From positions 35,735 through 99,734 of the forward strand of contig MU130362.1 of the NCBI GenBank assembly GCA_015039465.1: a stretch of 64,000 nt of DNA, read 5' to 3'. Below, in pieces: positions 31,790 to 44,151 of this stretch; within the stretch, counting starts at the first letter, position 1; each line of letters opens with the position of its first letter. Below the pieces are notes generated by a model. The model searched no databases. It worked only from the letters and a program-made list of their open reading frames with translations, and was not told the origin of the DNA. The position numbers and the translations under genes are program-made. Origin of the DNA: Phlegmacium glaucopus. Taxonomy: Eukaryota; Basidiomycota; Agaricomycetes; Agaricales; Cortinariaceae.

Positions 31790-34700
31790 TCAGACCTCGT
31801 CCATCGTGATGAGGTGCTCAGCTCAAACCTAGTCATCACACTCAAATATTCGACCAAATATGAGTAAAACCGGAATAACTGGTACACGTCCTAACTGTTA
31901 CTGTAAGCGGGTTTCATGTTAAAAAGCAAATTAGAAAGAAAAACAATAGAATGACCACGTATCCGCGCAGTAACAGTTCTGTCTCTTCCGTTTTCGTTAA
32001 CTTCGCCAGTGCTTCATGGGGGAAAAAAAAATAAACTACTGTTTAGTAAGTGAGACTGAACAACGTCCTACGGAAGAGCAGCGGGGAACTTTGGAAGACG
32101 ACAAGTTAGTGAATGTCGTCCCTTTAGAAGCTGGTCCAATCAAGATGGAAGGAGTGAATATATAAACGGACCGTAACTATGGACGGATCATGACGATGTT
32201 TCCGAATGTACCTTGGACGAGGACGACTACGTCTTAGGAAGAGTAACCACCTCGAGTCACTGCTACTGTAAGGACTATACCGGGTCATACAAAGAAAAAA
32301 AACCAAAAATGGTAAATCGTAGAGTTAGAACCCAACCTGAGTAAAATAATCCCAGAAAAGACTATAAGTCGCGTACTTCCGACTCCCTTTTGCACTTCGA
32401 AAGGCAGGTAGAAAAATTGCGCGATTCGGGTCTGTGGTTGGGAGGTATGAGTGGTTTAGATTACTAGATATCAGATTATTACCGCTGTAAGTTTGTTGAG
32501 ACTTTATCTCGTATGTTTTCCCGGGCTGAAGGAGGTTTTACCCTAGTCACCATACTAAGACCTGGTTCAGTCCTGTTCGGGAGATACTGACAACTTTGGC
32601 GGCAATGAGCAGTGCCTTAGACATTTACTTGGTCGGTCATATCAGTCTTATGGGGCAGTTTCTGCCTCCTCGTTTTACATTTTTACATGGCAGTATCTGG
32701 GTCGTCGCCTGATTCGACTACGACCCTTATACAGGCAGTAACTGGCTATTCGACTACGGGGATGTGTATACCCCCCATTACCCACGTCCACTCGTGATTA
32801 GCCCATGGGCTTGGTTAATAGATGAGTTTTTAATCGGTCTTTCGTCAAAGACCGACCCGCGAGTCTTATGGGGTCCTGGTCGGTCTTTTGTGTAAGACCC
32901 GACCCGTGAGCCCGTAAGCCCTATAGTGGGCTTATGGTCGGTCTTTGACTGAAAAGACCGACCGGTAAGTCCTATGGTGGGCTTATGGCTGGTCTTGTTT
33001 ACCAAGACCGACGGCCACCCGTAAGCCCTATGTTGGGTTGTTGGTCGGTCTTGTGTGTAAAGGACCCGTCACGAGCCCTATAGTAGGTTTTGGTCGGTCT
33101 TTTGTGTAAGACCGACCCGTAAGCCCGTAAGCCCTATGGTGGGTTTATGGTTGGTCTTTTCTGCGACGGTCTTGTGTGTAAAAGACCGGCCGCGAGTCCT
33201 ATAATAGGTTTTTAGTCGGTCTTTTGTTCAAGACCGACCGTCCGTGGTATAGTGCCTGTAAGCCCCTATAGTGGGCTTTTGGTTGGTCTTTTCTGTCAAG
33301 ACCGACCCGCAAGCCCTTTAGTGTGTTTTGGGTCTTTTGTTAGGTCGGTGTCGTCTGTAAAAGCCCGACCAGCCGAGGTCGGTACTAATAGACGTTTTTG
33401 GTCGGTCTTTTGTGCAAACCCGACCCGCGAGTTTTATAGTTAGGGTTTATTGGTCGGTCTATTTGTAACACCAGCCGTCGATCCAGTAAATTTTATAGCG
33501 GTACTTATTGGTCGGTCTTTTTGGCTCAAAAAAGTTAAAAAATTTCTAAGACGTCCGAATTAGCCAGCCGGGGTCGAGTACATGTATCACATTTCGGCTG
33601 AGACAGTTTTAAAGTTAGGTTAATTTGTAGACTCCGGGCTAGCCGTTGAGTAAGTTTATTGTGTCAACAGGTTTATGACTGGCTCAAAAAAGTTTAAAAA
33701 TTTCTAAGACGCCCGAATTAGCCAGCCGGGGTCGAGTACATGTATCACATTTCGGCTGAGACAGTTTTAAAGTTAGGTTAATTTGTAGACACCGGGCTAG
33801 CCGTTGAGTAAGTTTATTGTGTCAATAAGTTTATGACTGGCTCAAAAAAGTTAAAAAATTTCTAAGACGTCCGAATTAGCCAGCCGGGGTCGAGTACATG
33901 TATCACATTTCGGCTGAGACAGTTTTAAAGTTAGGTTAATTTGTAGACACCGGGTTAGCCGTTGAGTAAGTTTATTGTGTCAATAAGTTTATGACTGGCT
34001 CAAAAAAGTTAAAAAATTTCTAACACGCCCGAGTTAGCCAGCCGGGGTCGAGTATATGTATCACATTTCGATTGAGACAGTTTTAAAGGTAGGTTAATTT
34101 GTAGACACCGGACTAGTCGTTGAGTAAGTTTATTGTATTAATAGGTCTGACTGGCTCAAAAAAAGTTAAAAAATTCTTAAGGTCACGGAATTAGTCAACG
34201 GGGGTGGACTACATCTATTAGGATTCAACTGAGATAATAAGATAGGAAGGTAAATTGTTCATACTCCGAGTCAACCGTCGAGTAAGTTTATTACATTAAT
34301 ACGTGTAGACTGGATGAAAGACTGAACAAAAGTTTCGTCAGACCCAGACTTGTACGGTCGATATCGAGACTAATGACCATATATGAAATGAGAGATTACA
34401 AAAGTGTCCATACCTCCCCGGAGTCGTGTCCCTCGTCCCCCTGGTAGTAGTTATCATGATCGTGTTCAGGGATGTATGATTACGGGACATAGATGATATA
34501 TATTGGTAACTAAGTATATGATTTATCAAGGAAATATGAGTAAACAATGATGTTCTATGGACCTCCTATCGGATACCTTTACTAGACAACCTTACCTCAT
34601 TCATACACACTTTTAACGTTTTAACAGTATGACACTGTATGGTCTCATTCCATTTTTTATATACTTACCTATATTTAGTACTTATGTCATAATTCTTCTA

Positions 34701-35583
34701 CTAGGTTTTTCTTAATCTTTCTTGATACCTCAGTCTTGTCTCTATACTTCTAACGTTACGATTTTTGTAGTATTAATCTATCATGAGACTGATGATAGAT
34801 TAATACTACAAAAATCGTAACGTCAGAAGTATAGAGACAAGACTGAGGTATCAAGAAAGATTAAGAAAAACCTAGTAGAAGAATTATGACATAAGTACTA
34901 AATATAGGTAAGTATATAAAAAATGGAATGAGACCATACAGTGTCATACTGTTAAAACGTTAAAAGTGTGTATGAATGAGGTAAGGTTGTCTAGTAAAGG
35001 TATCCGATAGGAGGTCCATAGAACATCATTGTTTACTCATATTTCCTTGATAAATCATATACTTAGTTACCAATATATATCATCTATGTCCCGTAATCAT
35101 ACATCCCTGAACACGATCATGATAACTACTACCAGGGGGACGAGGGACACGACTCCGGGGAGGTATGGACACTTTTGTAATCTCTCATTTCATATATGGT
35201 CATTAGTCTCGATATCGACCGTACAAGTCTGGGTCTGACGAAACTTTTGTTCAGTCTTTCATCCAGTCTACACGTATTAATGTAATAAACTTACTCGACG
35301 GTTGACTCGGAGTATGAACAATTTACCTTCCTATCTTATTATCTCAGTTGAATCCTAATAGATGTAGTCCACCCCCGTTGACTAATTCCGTGACCTTAAG
35401 AATTTTTTAACTTTTTTGAGCCAGTCAGACCTATTAATACAATAAACTTACTCAACGGCTAGCCCGGTGTCTACAAATTAACCTAACTTTAAAACTGTCT
35501 CAACCGAAATGTGATACATGTACTCGACCCCGGCTGGCTAACTCGGGCGTGTTAGAAATTTTTTAACTTTTTTGAGCCAGTCA
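31790..35583. other. Block written as complement without reversal (assembly or data fault)
   Basis: Position by position, left to right, this block is the Watson-Crick complement of expected sequence. For example 32,771-32,830 is the exact base complement (60 of 60) of 30,481-30,540 in the same order. The 157-bp repeats also appear only as plain complement (to about 34,150), then as plain reversal (35,390-35,583) after a palindrome axis at about 34,787. Taking the plain complement restores sense. 32,2xx gives an exon with PAPADAESFSLVELSDDD between an acaaag acceptor and a gtatgt donor, and another stretch gives KTEKAKAIEAVTK, akin to KTEKAL..AKEVTR in the 38.3 kb gene. Frames called directly from this block are meaningless. 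Confidence 0.9.
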
Positions 35584-35761
35584 NNNNNNNNNNNNNNNNN
35601 NNNNNNNNNNNNNNNNNNNNNNNNNNNNNNNNNNNNNNNNNNNNNNNNNNNNNNNNNNNNNNNNNNNNNNNNNNNNNNNNNNNNNNNNNNNNNNNNNNNN
35701 NNNNNNNNNNNNNNNNNNNNNNNNNNNNNNNNNNNNNNNNNNNNNNNNNNNNNNNNNNNNN
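35584..35761. other. Assembly gap, 178 N
   Basis: Run of N bordering the complement-only block on its right. Normal-polarity element sequence resumes at 35,762. Confidence 1.
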
Positions 35762-36002
35762 CCAACTCTGTCAAAATTTCAATCCAAGTAAACATCTGTG
35801 GCCCGATCGGCAACTCATTCAAATAACACAGTTATTCAAATACTGACCGAGTTTTTTCAATTTTTTTAAAGATTTTGAGGGCTTAATCGGTCGGCCCCAG
35901 CTCATGTACATAGTGCAAAGCCGACTCTGTCAAAATGTCAATCCAATTAAACATCTGTGGCCCGATCGGCAACGTTCAGTCTAAAGAACAAAGTTATTCA
36001 AA

Positions 36003-37215
36003 TGAGTGCTGATCGGGCCACAGATGTTTAATTGTACAAATTTTGACAGATTAAACTGCTGGCTTTAAAAATTTGAAAAAACTCGGTCAGTATTTGAATA
36101 ACTGTGTTATTTGAATGAGTTGCCGATCGGGCCACAGATGTTTAATTGGATTGAAATTTTGACAGAGTCGGCTTTACACTATGTACATGAGCTGGGGCCG
36201 ACCGATTAAGCCCGCACAATCTTTAAAAAATTGAAAAAACTCGGTCAGTATTTGGATAACTGTGTTATTTGAATGAGTTGCCGATCGGGCCACAGATGTT
36301 TAATTGGATTGAAATTTTGACAGAGTCGGCTTTACACTATGTACATGAGCTGGGGCCGACCGATTAAGCCCGCACAATCTTTAAAAATTTGAAAAAACTC
36401 GGTCAGTATTTGAATAACTGTGTTATTTGAATGAGTTGCCGATCGGGCCACAGATGTTTAATTGGATTGAAATTTTGACAGAGTCGGCTTTACACTATGT
36501 ACATGAGCTGGGGCCGACCGATTAAGCCCGCACAATCTTTAAAAAATTGAAAAAACTCGGTCAGTATTTGAATAACTGTGTTATTTGAATGAGTTGCCGA
36601 TCGGGCCACAGATGTTTAATTGGATTGAAATTTTGACAGAGTCGGCTTTACACTATGTACATGAGCTGGGGCCGACCGATTAAGCCCGCAGAATCTTTAA
36701 AAATTTGAAAAAACTCGGTCAGTATTTGAATAACTGTGTTATTTGAATGAGTTGCCGATCGGGCCACAGATGTTTACTTGGATTGAAATTTTGACAGAGT
36801 CGGCTTTACACTATGTACATGAGCTGGGGCCGACCGATTAAGCCTACACAATCTTTAAAAATTTGAAAAAACTCGGTCAGTATTTGACAACTGTGTTATT
36901 TGAATGAGTTGCCGATCGGGCCTCAGATGTTTAATTGGATTGAAATTTTGACAGAGTCGGCTTTACACTATGTACATGAGCTGGGGCCGACCGATTAAGC
37001 CCGCACAATCTTTAAAAAATTGAAAAAACTCGGTCAGTATTTCCATACCTGTGTTATTTGAATCAGTTGCAGATTGGGCCACAGATTTTTAATTGGATTG
37101 AAATTTTAACAGAGTCGGCTTTACACTATGTACATGAGCTGGGGCCAACCGATTGAGCTGGCAGAATTCTTAAAAAATTGAAAAAACTCGGTCAGTATTT
37201 GGATAACTTTACTAT
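36003..37215. repeat. 157-bp tandem repeats, right arm
   Basis: About seven inverted units (ggattgaaattttgacagag, tatgtacatgagctggggcc). More copies than the left arm retains, so the arms are unequal as assembled. The polarity switch lies at about 35,985-36,010. Confidence 0.85.
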
Positions 37216-37261
37216 TTGAATGACCTCCGATTGGGCCCCAGATTTTTAATTGGACTGAAAA

Positions 37262-37880
37262 TTTGACCACCGGCCAGAAAACACATTTTCTGGCTGGTTT
37301 TCAGGGGATATCCTAAACACCCAGCCCGAACGTGTTTTCTGGCTGGTATTCGGGTGATATCCTGAATGCCCAGCCCGAACGGTGTTTTCTGGCTGGTTTT
37401 TGGATAATATCCCGAGCACCAGCCAGAAAATGTCTGCTCTGGCTGGTTGTTGGGTTGTATCCCGAATGCCCAGCCAGAACCGTCTTTTCTGGGTTGGTAT
37501 ATGGCGTGTGATTTGGGTGGTATCCCGAATGCCAGCCAGAAAAGGCGTTTCTGGCTGGTATTCGGGTGATATCCCATCCTGAATGCCCGAATGCCCAGCC
37601 AGAATGTGTTTTCTGGCTGGTTTTGGATGATATCCCGAGCACTGCCCAGGAAATGTGTGTTCTGGCTGGTTGTTGGGTTGTATCCCAAACGCCCACCGGC
37701 AGCCAGAACCATTTGTTCTGGTCGGTATTCGGGTGGTATCCCGAATGGCCAGCCAGAAAAGACAGTTTCTGGCTGGTATTCGGGTGATATCCCGAATGCC
37801 CGAGTGCCCAGCCCAGAATGTGTTTTCTGGCTGGTCCTGGGGTATCCCGAGCGCCCAGCCAGAAACCGCTTTCTGGCTAA
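37262..37880. repeat. Subterminal repeat array, right arm
   Basis: Inverted counterpart of 30,541-31,082 (ttttctggctggt, ttcgggtgatatcc, gcccagccagaa). A few units differ by insertion, e.g. near 37,500-37,590. Confidence 0.85.
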
Positions 37881-38084
37881 TTTTTGAGTAGATAATTGGT
37901 TCGGGTACCCGATTAGTGCTCACCTGCACCCATTACCCCCCATATGTGTAGGGGCATCAGCTTATCGGTCAATGACGGACATATTCCCAGCATCAGCTTA
38001 GTCCGCTGCTGGGTCTATGACGGTACATTTTGACAGTTCGCCCTTCCATCTGAGACGGACCAAGTGGGCTAACATATGTGCACT

Positions 38085-40013
38085 CCCATCAAGGATCTGA
38101 CTCTGTGCGTTATTTCTTTATGCTTGTTTCACTTCGAGTACGCTGAATGATGTCTGTGTAGCCAAGGCACTAAGCGGTCTACTGCTTTAGAGTAAGTCTT
38201 TATTTGTGGTCGGTTTCATCATCTTACTGTTACGACATACTATCTTTTACTAAGGAGCCCCAAGGGTGTCAAGCAACGTCCCGAGTGAGCAACACCCTTT
38301 TCTTGCTGTTAAACTGTTCATAATATCTGTTAGTCGTCTGCAAATAAAGACAGAGAAGGCGCTGTATGGGGAAGCTGGCTCTGCAAAGGAAGTCACGCGG
38401 TAAGTATTAGGCCACTGTTGATTGTATCGATTTTCATTTATTGCGTATAGTGTGACCGCCTTGGGCAAACAGAAGTCTTCCAAAGCTCAGGCTGTTCGGC
38501 CTGTTACCCCTGACTCGCCAGAAATTGACTGGCTGTCTACCCCCACGTAAGTTGTTCTTCGTTGTGGATACATTTGCAGCACCGGTCTCATGTCTGCGTT
38601 GTCTGTTAAATTAGGAATGAAGTTGGGAAGGGAATTGGTCTTAAATCTCCCTTTGCTGGTTCGGTCGAGCCTGAAGGTGACAGTGGTTCTGTTGAAGCCG
38701 TTGTGGAAGGTGCTGTAGAAAGTGATGACGCGTCTGATGCTGACGACGCCGTGGTGGGTTCTGGCAAGCATGAGGTGGAGTCTAAAGCGTCTGACCCCAT
38801 GTATGTGTATGATATTTCATGTGCGCATTGACCGTTAACTGATTATTAGCAAAAATAGCAATGAAGCTGAAGAGGATCCCTCGACTCAGGTTATGCTTCC
38901 AAACGTGCAAGACAAGGAGCTGGCACCCATTTATGTTGGGTTGCCTGACCTGGGGTACGTCTTGTTCATCGTACAGCCTCTCGTTGTTACTGAATTGTAC
39001 TTTTCTCCAGCGTCTATCATACTGTGAGGCAATATTCCTATATTACATCGGTGGGAATGGGTGTTGTGATGTTGAAAGATATTGAACCTCTGCTTGGCAT
39101 CAATGTGGTCCCGTGCATCATTCATGTCTTTCTTATTTGTTCTATGCTGACTAGACATATTATTGTGTAGTGTTCTCGTTCGAGCTCTACTTTTTACAAG
39201 ATTGGGTTCTTTTGTTAATCCTGCGCGCGCTTGCCCTGACGTGTTTGTTGAAGAAGGTGGCCGTTTAAAGTTGAAAGACCCGTTGTTTACGGCGGTCTGT
39301 CTGATGACAGGTGTCGTCACCGAATGTTGTGTCATTTCCGAGGGGATGTCCGGACCTCCAGACTCTGCCAAGCCCGTGCATAAGATTTGTATCGCACCCT
39401 TCCGCCAGGAATTTCGACGTGACACAACCGTCTGGGGGAGGGTTTTAGGCTTTTATACCATCTCTTGTGCTGTCTCTGATGAAGGGATTGCCTTCACAAC
39501 GAGACCAAAACCCACATTTTTTGCCTCCTCCTCAGGTGAGTTGGTTTTATTTTGTTTCTGTGTTGTCCTATATGAAGTAATATACAGGTGGGACCATACA
39601 ATCGTCTCCTAGAAAGGCAGGGTCCTGGGCATTGTCCGTCATGCATAGCCCTGGTCCTGCTCGGCATCCCGATAATTATGTCACTACACGGACCTTTGAC
39701 CAAAGAGGTCCATTTATTTCATTTTATATTGTGTGTTCTGCAGTGCACTGATGCGGCTTTTGTAGTGCCTATATATGATGGACGCGATGTTGATAGCGCT
39801 AAGCAGTTCACATACTCTGATGCCGACTTCTCTCAATTAACAAAATGGCCGCTATACGAGCATGGTTTGCAGGATCTACCTTGCGATTCCCTTGTCTCTG
39901 TTGGGTACATGGTGAACACCTTTGGTGGAGACGGTTCACGTGGACCTACCAGTCTGTCTACCAATCTTCACTTCATAATTCTCTTAGCATTGCCTGTAGA
40001 ATCTCAAGTGTGA
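38085..40013 (+). CDS. Uncharacterised multi-exon gene, right of the TIR element
   Basis: At least eight exons with GT-AG introns. Approximate positions: 38,334-38,399 (RLQIKTEKALYGEAGSAKEV), 38,451-38,546 (GKQKSSKAQAVRPVTPDSPE), 38,615-38,800 (acidic, Ser/Asp-rich), 38,850-38,954, 39,011-39,106 (YHTVRQYSYITSVGMGVVML), 39,171-39,534, 39,588-39,710 and 39,744-40,013. The N-terminal half is disordered and charged. The C-terminal half is globular: ARACPDVFVEEGGRLKLKDP, LFTAVCLMTGVVTECCVISE, VPIYDGRDVDSAKQFTYSD, ending LHFIILLALPVESQV and TGA. No catalytic motif known to me; I believe similar proteins are common in Agaricomycete repeats. The 5' end is lost or displaced by the TIR element. Confidence 0.6.
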
Positions 40014-40149
40014 TTTATTGTAGTGATTAATAATTTTGTAGTCAAAAATCGTCCTTAGAAATATACTGCTGCTTGTTGATATTGTGTGTGACGCTACATA
40101 ATCACGTGATATTAACATTGTAACCATTGTGTTGGTTCATTTTTTTTTT

Positions 40150-41199
40150 GTGCTCCTTGCTTTGATATGCATCTATGTACTCTCCGCCTCCTTGTGTTTG
40201 CGTTACTCGTTTTCTTCAGTTCGACTCTTCTGCTGTATTTGTATAAAGCTTCTGTGAGCTGCCCCCTGCTCCTTTTGTTTTGCTGCCTTGCTGACACCTT
40301 CCGTGAATAGCGTGTCCTACCTCCCTTGCTCCGATCGCAATTGTCTGCCAACGATCATGTCTGTCTTGGAACTGTCTGTCCTGTTCATCTGGTAGAAGGC
40401 TCTGCCTGTACTGCCGTTGCTCTTCCACTGTGTTTATATAATGCTTCTGTGAGTCATTTTCCACTCCTATTATTTTGCTGCCTCGCTGATATCTGTGAAT
40501 AGTGTGTTCTACCTCCCTCACTCCAATGCCAATTGTCTGCCAATGATCATTTCTGTCTCGAAACTGTCCATCCCGTTCATCCAGTAGAAGACTCTACCTC
40601 GACTACCATTACCCTTCCACTATGTTTATATAATGCTTCTGTGAGTTGTTTTCCACCCTATTATTTTTCTGCTCGCTAACGTCTGCAAATAGTGTGTCCT
40701 ACCTCCCTTGCTCCAACGCCAATTGTCTGCCAATGATCATTTCTGTCTCGAAACTGTCCATCCCGTTCATCTGGTAGAAGACTCTACCTCGACTACCATT
40801 ACCCTTCCACTATGTTTATATAATGCTTCTGTGAGCCGTTTTCCACCCCATTATTTTTCTGCTCGCTAACGTCTGCGAATAGTGTGTCCTACCTCCCTTG
40901 CTCCAATGCCAATTGTCTGCTAATGATCATTTCTGTCTCGAAACTGTCCATCCCGTTCATCCGGTAGAAGACTCTACCTCGACTACCATTACCCTTCCAC
41001 TTTATTTATACAATACTTCTGTGAGTTGGTTTCTGCTCCTATTGTCTTCTGCCTCGCTGACACCTCCAATGAATAGTGTATTCTACTCCCCTCGTTCCAA
41101 TTCCACTCATCTACCAATGATCGTTCCTGTCTTGGAACTATCTGTCCTATTCGTCTGGTAGAAGGTTCTACCTGGACTGTCACGCCTCTTGAGCTGCAA
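40150..41199. repeat. ~190-bp tandem repeats upstream of the Helitron
   Basis: About five units, recognisable by ttatataatgcttctgtgag at about 40,433, 40,624 and 40,814 with diverged copies at about 40,222 and 41,003. Each also has gtgtcctacctcccttgctcc and a tcatttctgtctcgaaactg block. No coding role. The array may belong to the Helitron 5' region. Confidence 0.8.
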
Positions 41200-44151
41200 G
41201 TGCAGTTTCTTGAAACATACCACCTCATATTCGAGCAGAAAAACTTTGCTTTGAGAATGACTGAGTACCGTTTTGTTGATCCTATTGTACGTTCTCATTA
41301 CATAGCTCAAAGCCCCTTTCATCTGAGATGTTTTTCCACACTGCAAAGACTAATAGATTTGTTTCTGCACGTTTCCGCAAAGTTATCACGCTGTTACTGT
41401 TCTCCTTTTTGGCAATTGCTTCTTCACCCTTACATTCTTCCTCTGCATCACATTTCAGTAACCTGTCGTCGTATAGCCCTCAGTCTCATCCGTAATCAAT
41501 GTTCCCGCCATGATTTCTTGGTCCATGTTTTTGCATTATCTGTTTTTTGGTCTGCTTTATCGCCACACCCTCCTCTGCAGCATGTTCGTACTCACCATAA
41601 CAAGTACTATATTGTATATGGAATCACGGTCTTAGTGCTAACAAGTAATTTGCTGAGTTTACTTTCGTCGGCACTTGGCAATTTACGCTTTTCAACCTCA
41701 GAATGTTTATGTATACCATTATGCCATCGCAGCAGACCATTAATACTTTCAACTGAGTTGCATAGTCATGATCATATTTCAGTGCCTACTGGTGGGGGAA
41801 GGCCCTATTTGTTTCCAAGTGCAACCGTTGCACCTTTTATCACACAATGTGACAATCCACTAACCCCTGATCATGTGTTCCGTTATATGGACCATGTAGA
41901 TGATGTTGGTTGCCTGGCTTATCCTTTAGAACAGGGCTTTGTGTATGCTGACTTGTCCCTTACTAATGTTGTACCACATATTTCTAAGCAGATGGTGCAA
42001 AAGATTGCTCGCATACATAAGGTCCCTCTCAGTTCACATTGGCATCTTGCTAAAGATGAACTTGTAAAAGTATTTGAGGGCCATAACTGTATCAATTGTA
42101 ACCTTTACAAATCTGTTCTAGATGCTCAGCTATCCCCTTCCCTGAGAAAAAAAGTATCTGCCGCGAAGGCATTTGCCAAACTCACTGAGGAGGAGAAAGC
42201 TGAGCGAAACAATAAAAAGCGCATCCCAAAATGTGATATACCTGTTTCATCACCTTCTGTGTTTCCTCCTCCACCATTAACAAAAGAACACAGTGAAGCT
42301 ATTATTAGAAATTGGTGCAAAGAAACAAAACCATCATCCCTCGAGGAATCTGGATGTGCAGTATGTGGTGAATTGGTGCCCATTTCTAAACTTAGCCGTC
42401 TCAAAGCCATTAAAAAAATGCTTGGTATATTAGCAGCATCAGGTGTGACTCGAATTGAACGCAAATCTGCTTCTCAAGCAATTTCAGAGTTTAAGGGTCC
42501 TGTCCTTGACTACCGGTGTGATAAAATCTGTGACAATTGCCGTAAAAGCATTAGAAAAGGGAGAGTGCCACGTCTTGCTTTAGCCAACAACCTTTGGCTT
42601 GGTGAAGTACCAAATGTGCTGTCTAACCTCAACTATGTTGAAAGACTTCTTGTTGCTCGGATTCGTCACAATTGTTGTTTTGTCAAGGTAGCTTCTAGTG
42701 GGCTAAAAAAAATGGTTGCTCATGTAATTGCATTTGAATCACCCCTTCCAAAGGTATACCATATACTACCTCCTCCAGTTGAAGAGATGGATGATGTCCT
42801 TGCCATTTTATTCACAGGACCTTTAAAACCTACTGAACAAGACCTGTCACATATACCACTTTTGGTCAGGAGAAACCATGTAGCAAAAGCACTTGAATGG
42901 CTGAAACTAAATCACATTGATTACCAGGACTTAGATATATCATATGAAAACCTCAGTAGCTATCCAGAGGATACCCCTCCTGTGTCTGTGGAGTATCGCT
43001 GCAAGGACTCTAACAAGGTTCCTGAGGGAACAAGTACATTTGACAATGAAGTCAATGATGGTGTTGCATCAGGAGAGTGTCCATTTATTGTCCATGGCTT
43101 AACAGGTGCACAACTAGACACAAAAACAGTTGATGCACAAAAGGCACTTGCTCTTCGGCACTGGTCAAATAAGGGTAAGGCCCTTGCAATTGGTCATAGT
43201 CCACATGCTGAATCAATTTATAATAATCCAGGATTATACCCACAGCTCTTTCCTTGGCTCTTCCCATATGGTCATGGAGGAATTGGGTCTACATCACTCT
43301 CTGACAAAGAGCATAAGAGACATCTCCTTATGTACCATGACAAGCGCTTTCAACAAGACCCTACTTTTCCTTTTGTAGCGTTCAGCCATGAGCAGATAAA
43401 GGCCAGTACCACAGGTGGATTTCTATTAGCTGAAACTAAGAAATTTGATGACATAGCACAGTGCCTTCTCCTGGTTGATCAGGAGGTCCTTTCATCAATA
43501 GCTGACAGGATGTCAAAGGGTGATATGGTAAAACCATCTACTCAAGAGGAATTGGATTGTTTTCAAGTTATTCGAGATTTGGACCATATAGGTGGGAAGG
43601 TCTCTGGTTCTGCCACTAGCAAGAAGTATATGAGAAATGAAATATGGTCATTGATAGCACATGAAGGCGCTCCATTGTGGTACATCACTCTTTCACCTGC
43701 AGATGTTAAAAATCCTATTGCCTTGTACTATGCTGATCATGATGTAACCTTCAAGCCCAGTATCAGAGCTCCAGAAGAACGGTATAGACTCATTGCCAGT
43801 AATCCTGTAGCATGTGCTCGGTTTTTTCATTTTATGGTTGAGCAGTTTATCAAACACGTACTTGGTGTAGATGCAGGTCATCCCGGTCTGTATGGAGAGA
43901 CATCTGCATATTATGGCACTGTTGAACAGCAAGGTCGCCTCACACTTCACATCCATCTTTTACTTTGGATTAAGGGTGGGCTAACTCCAGATGAAATAAG
44001 AGATCGTATAACAGACCCCACCTCTGACTTCCAACGGCAGATAGTAGAATACCTTGAAAATGCTCACCAAGGTGAGTTTATGACAGGTACACAAGCTGAT
44101 GTGTTATCCAATATATCTCAGGCTACACAGTCTGAAACATACCTTGATCCA
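41200..44151 (+). pseudogene. Helitron Rep, N-terminal part (HUH motif)
   Basis: Open for 1,016 codons. The convincing coding starts at about 41,780; the first 190 residues look like read-through of repeat sequence. Cys pairs (CAVCGE, CDKICDNCRK) precede LALANNLWLGEVPNVLSNLN and YVERLLVARIRHN, the fungal Helitron pre-Rep region. Then come LYPQLFPWLFPYGHGG and the Rep core with YYGTVEQQGRLTLHIHLLLW. His917-Ile-His919 form the HUH metal site that supports strand nicking during rolling-circle transposition. The frame then runs into the inserted TIR element and ends there. Joined across the insertion, it continues in frame at 45,842. Confidence 0.85.

Larger units (their letters stand above)
30340..38060. 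mobile_element. Long terminal-inverted-repeat element, about 7.7 kb, interior mis-assembled
   Basis: The left arm (30,340-31,789) and right arm (36,003-38,060) are reverse complements over more than 1.4 kb, e.g. gtaccgtcatagacccagca at 30,397 and its complement at 38,011. Each arm has three zones. The outermost is a terminal zone of about 190 bp. Inside it are about ten 50-60 bp subterminal units built on ccagccagaaa / tttctggctgg. Then come tandem 157 bp units. No transposase gene is visible. Long TIRs with subterminal arrays suggest a large DNA transposon, but I cannot assign the superfamily. The interior is compromised by the block at 31,790-35,583 and an N gap. Confidence 0.75.

Noticed and set aside
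32124..33443. Short frames in 32.1-33.4 kb
   Set aside because: Same complement-only block; only the plain complement gives meaningful coding.
34338..35238. Two identical 69-codon frames in inverted orientation (34,338-34,547 - and 35,029-35,238 +)
   Set aside because: Both lie inside the complement-only block, so the translated strings do not exist in the real molecule.
41200..41780. The first ~190 residues of the 1,016-codon Helitron frame as a true protein N-terminus
   Set aside because: Composition (Leu/Ser/His/Cys-rich, no motif) and position right after the tandem repeats suggest open sequence and not coding; the recognisable Rep part starts later.
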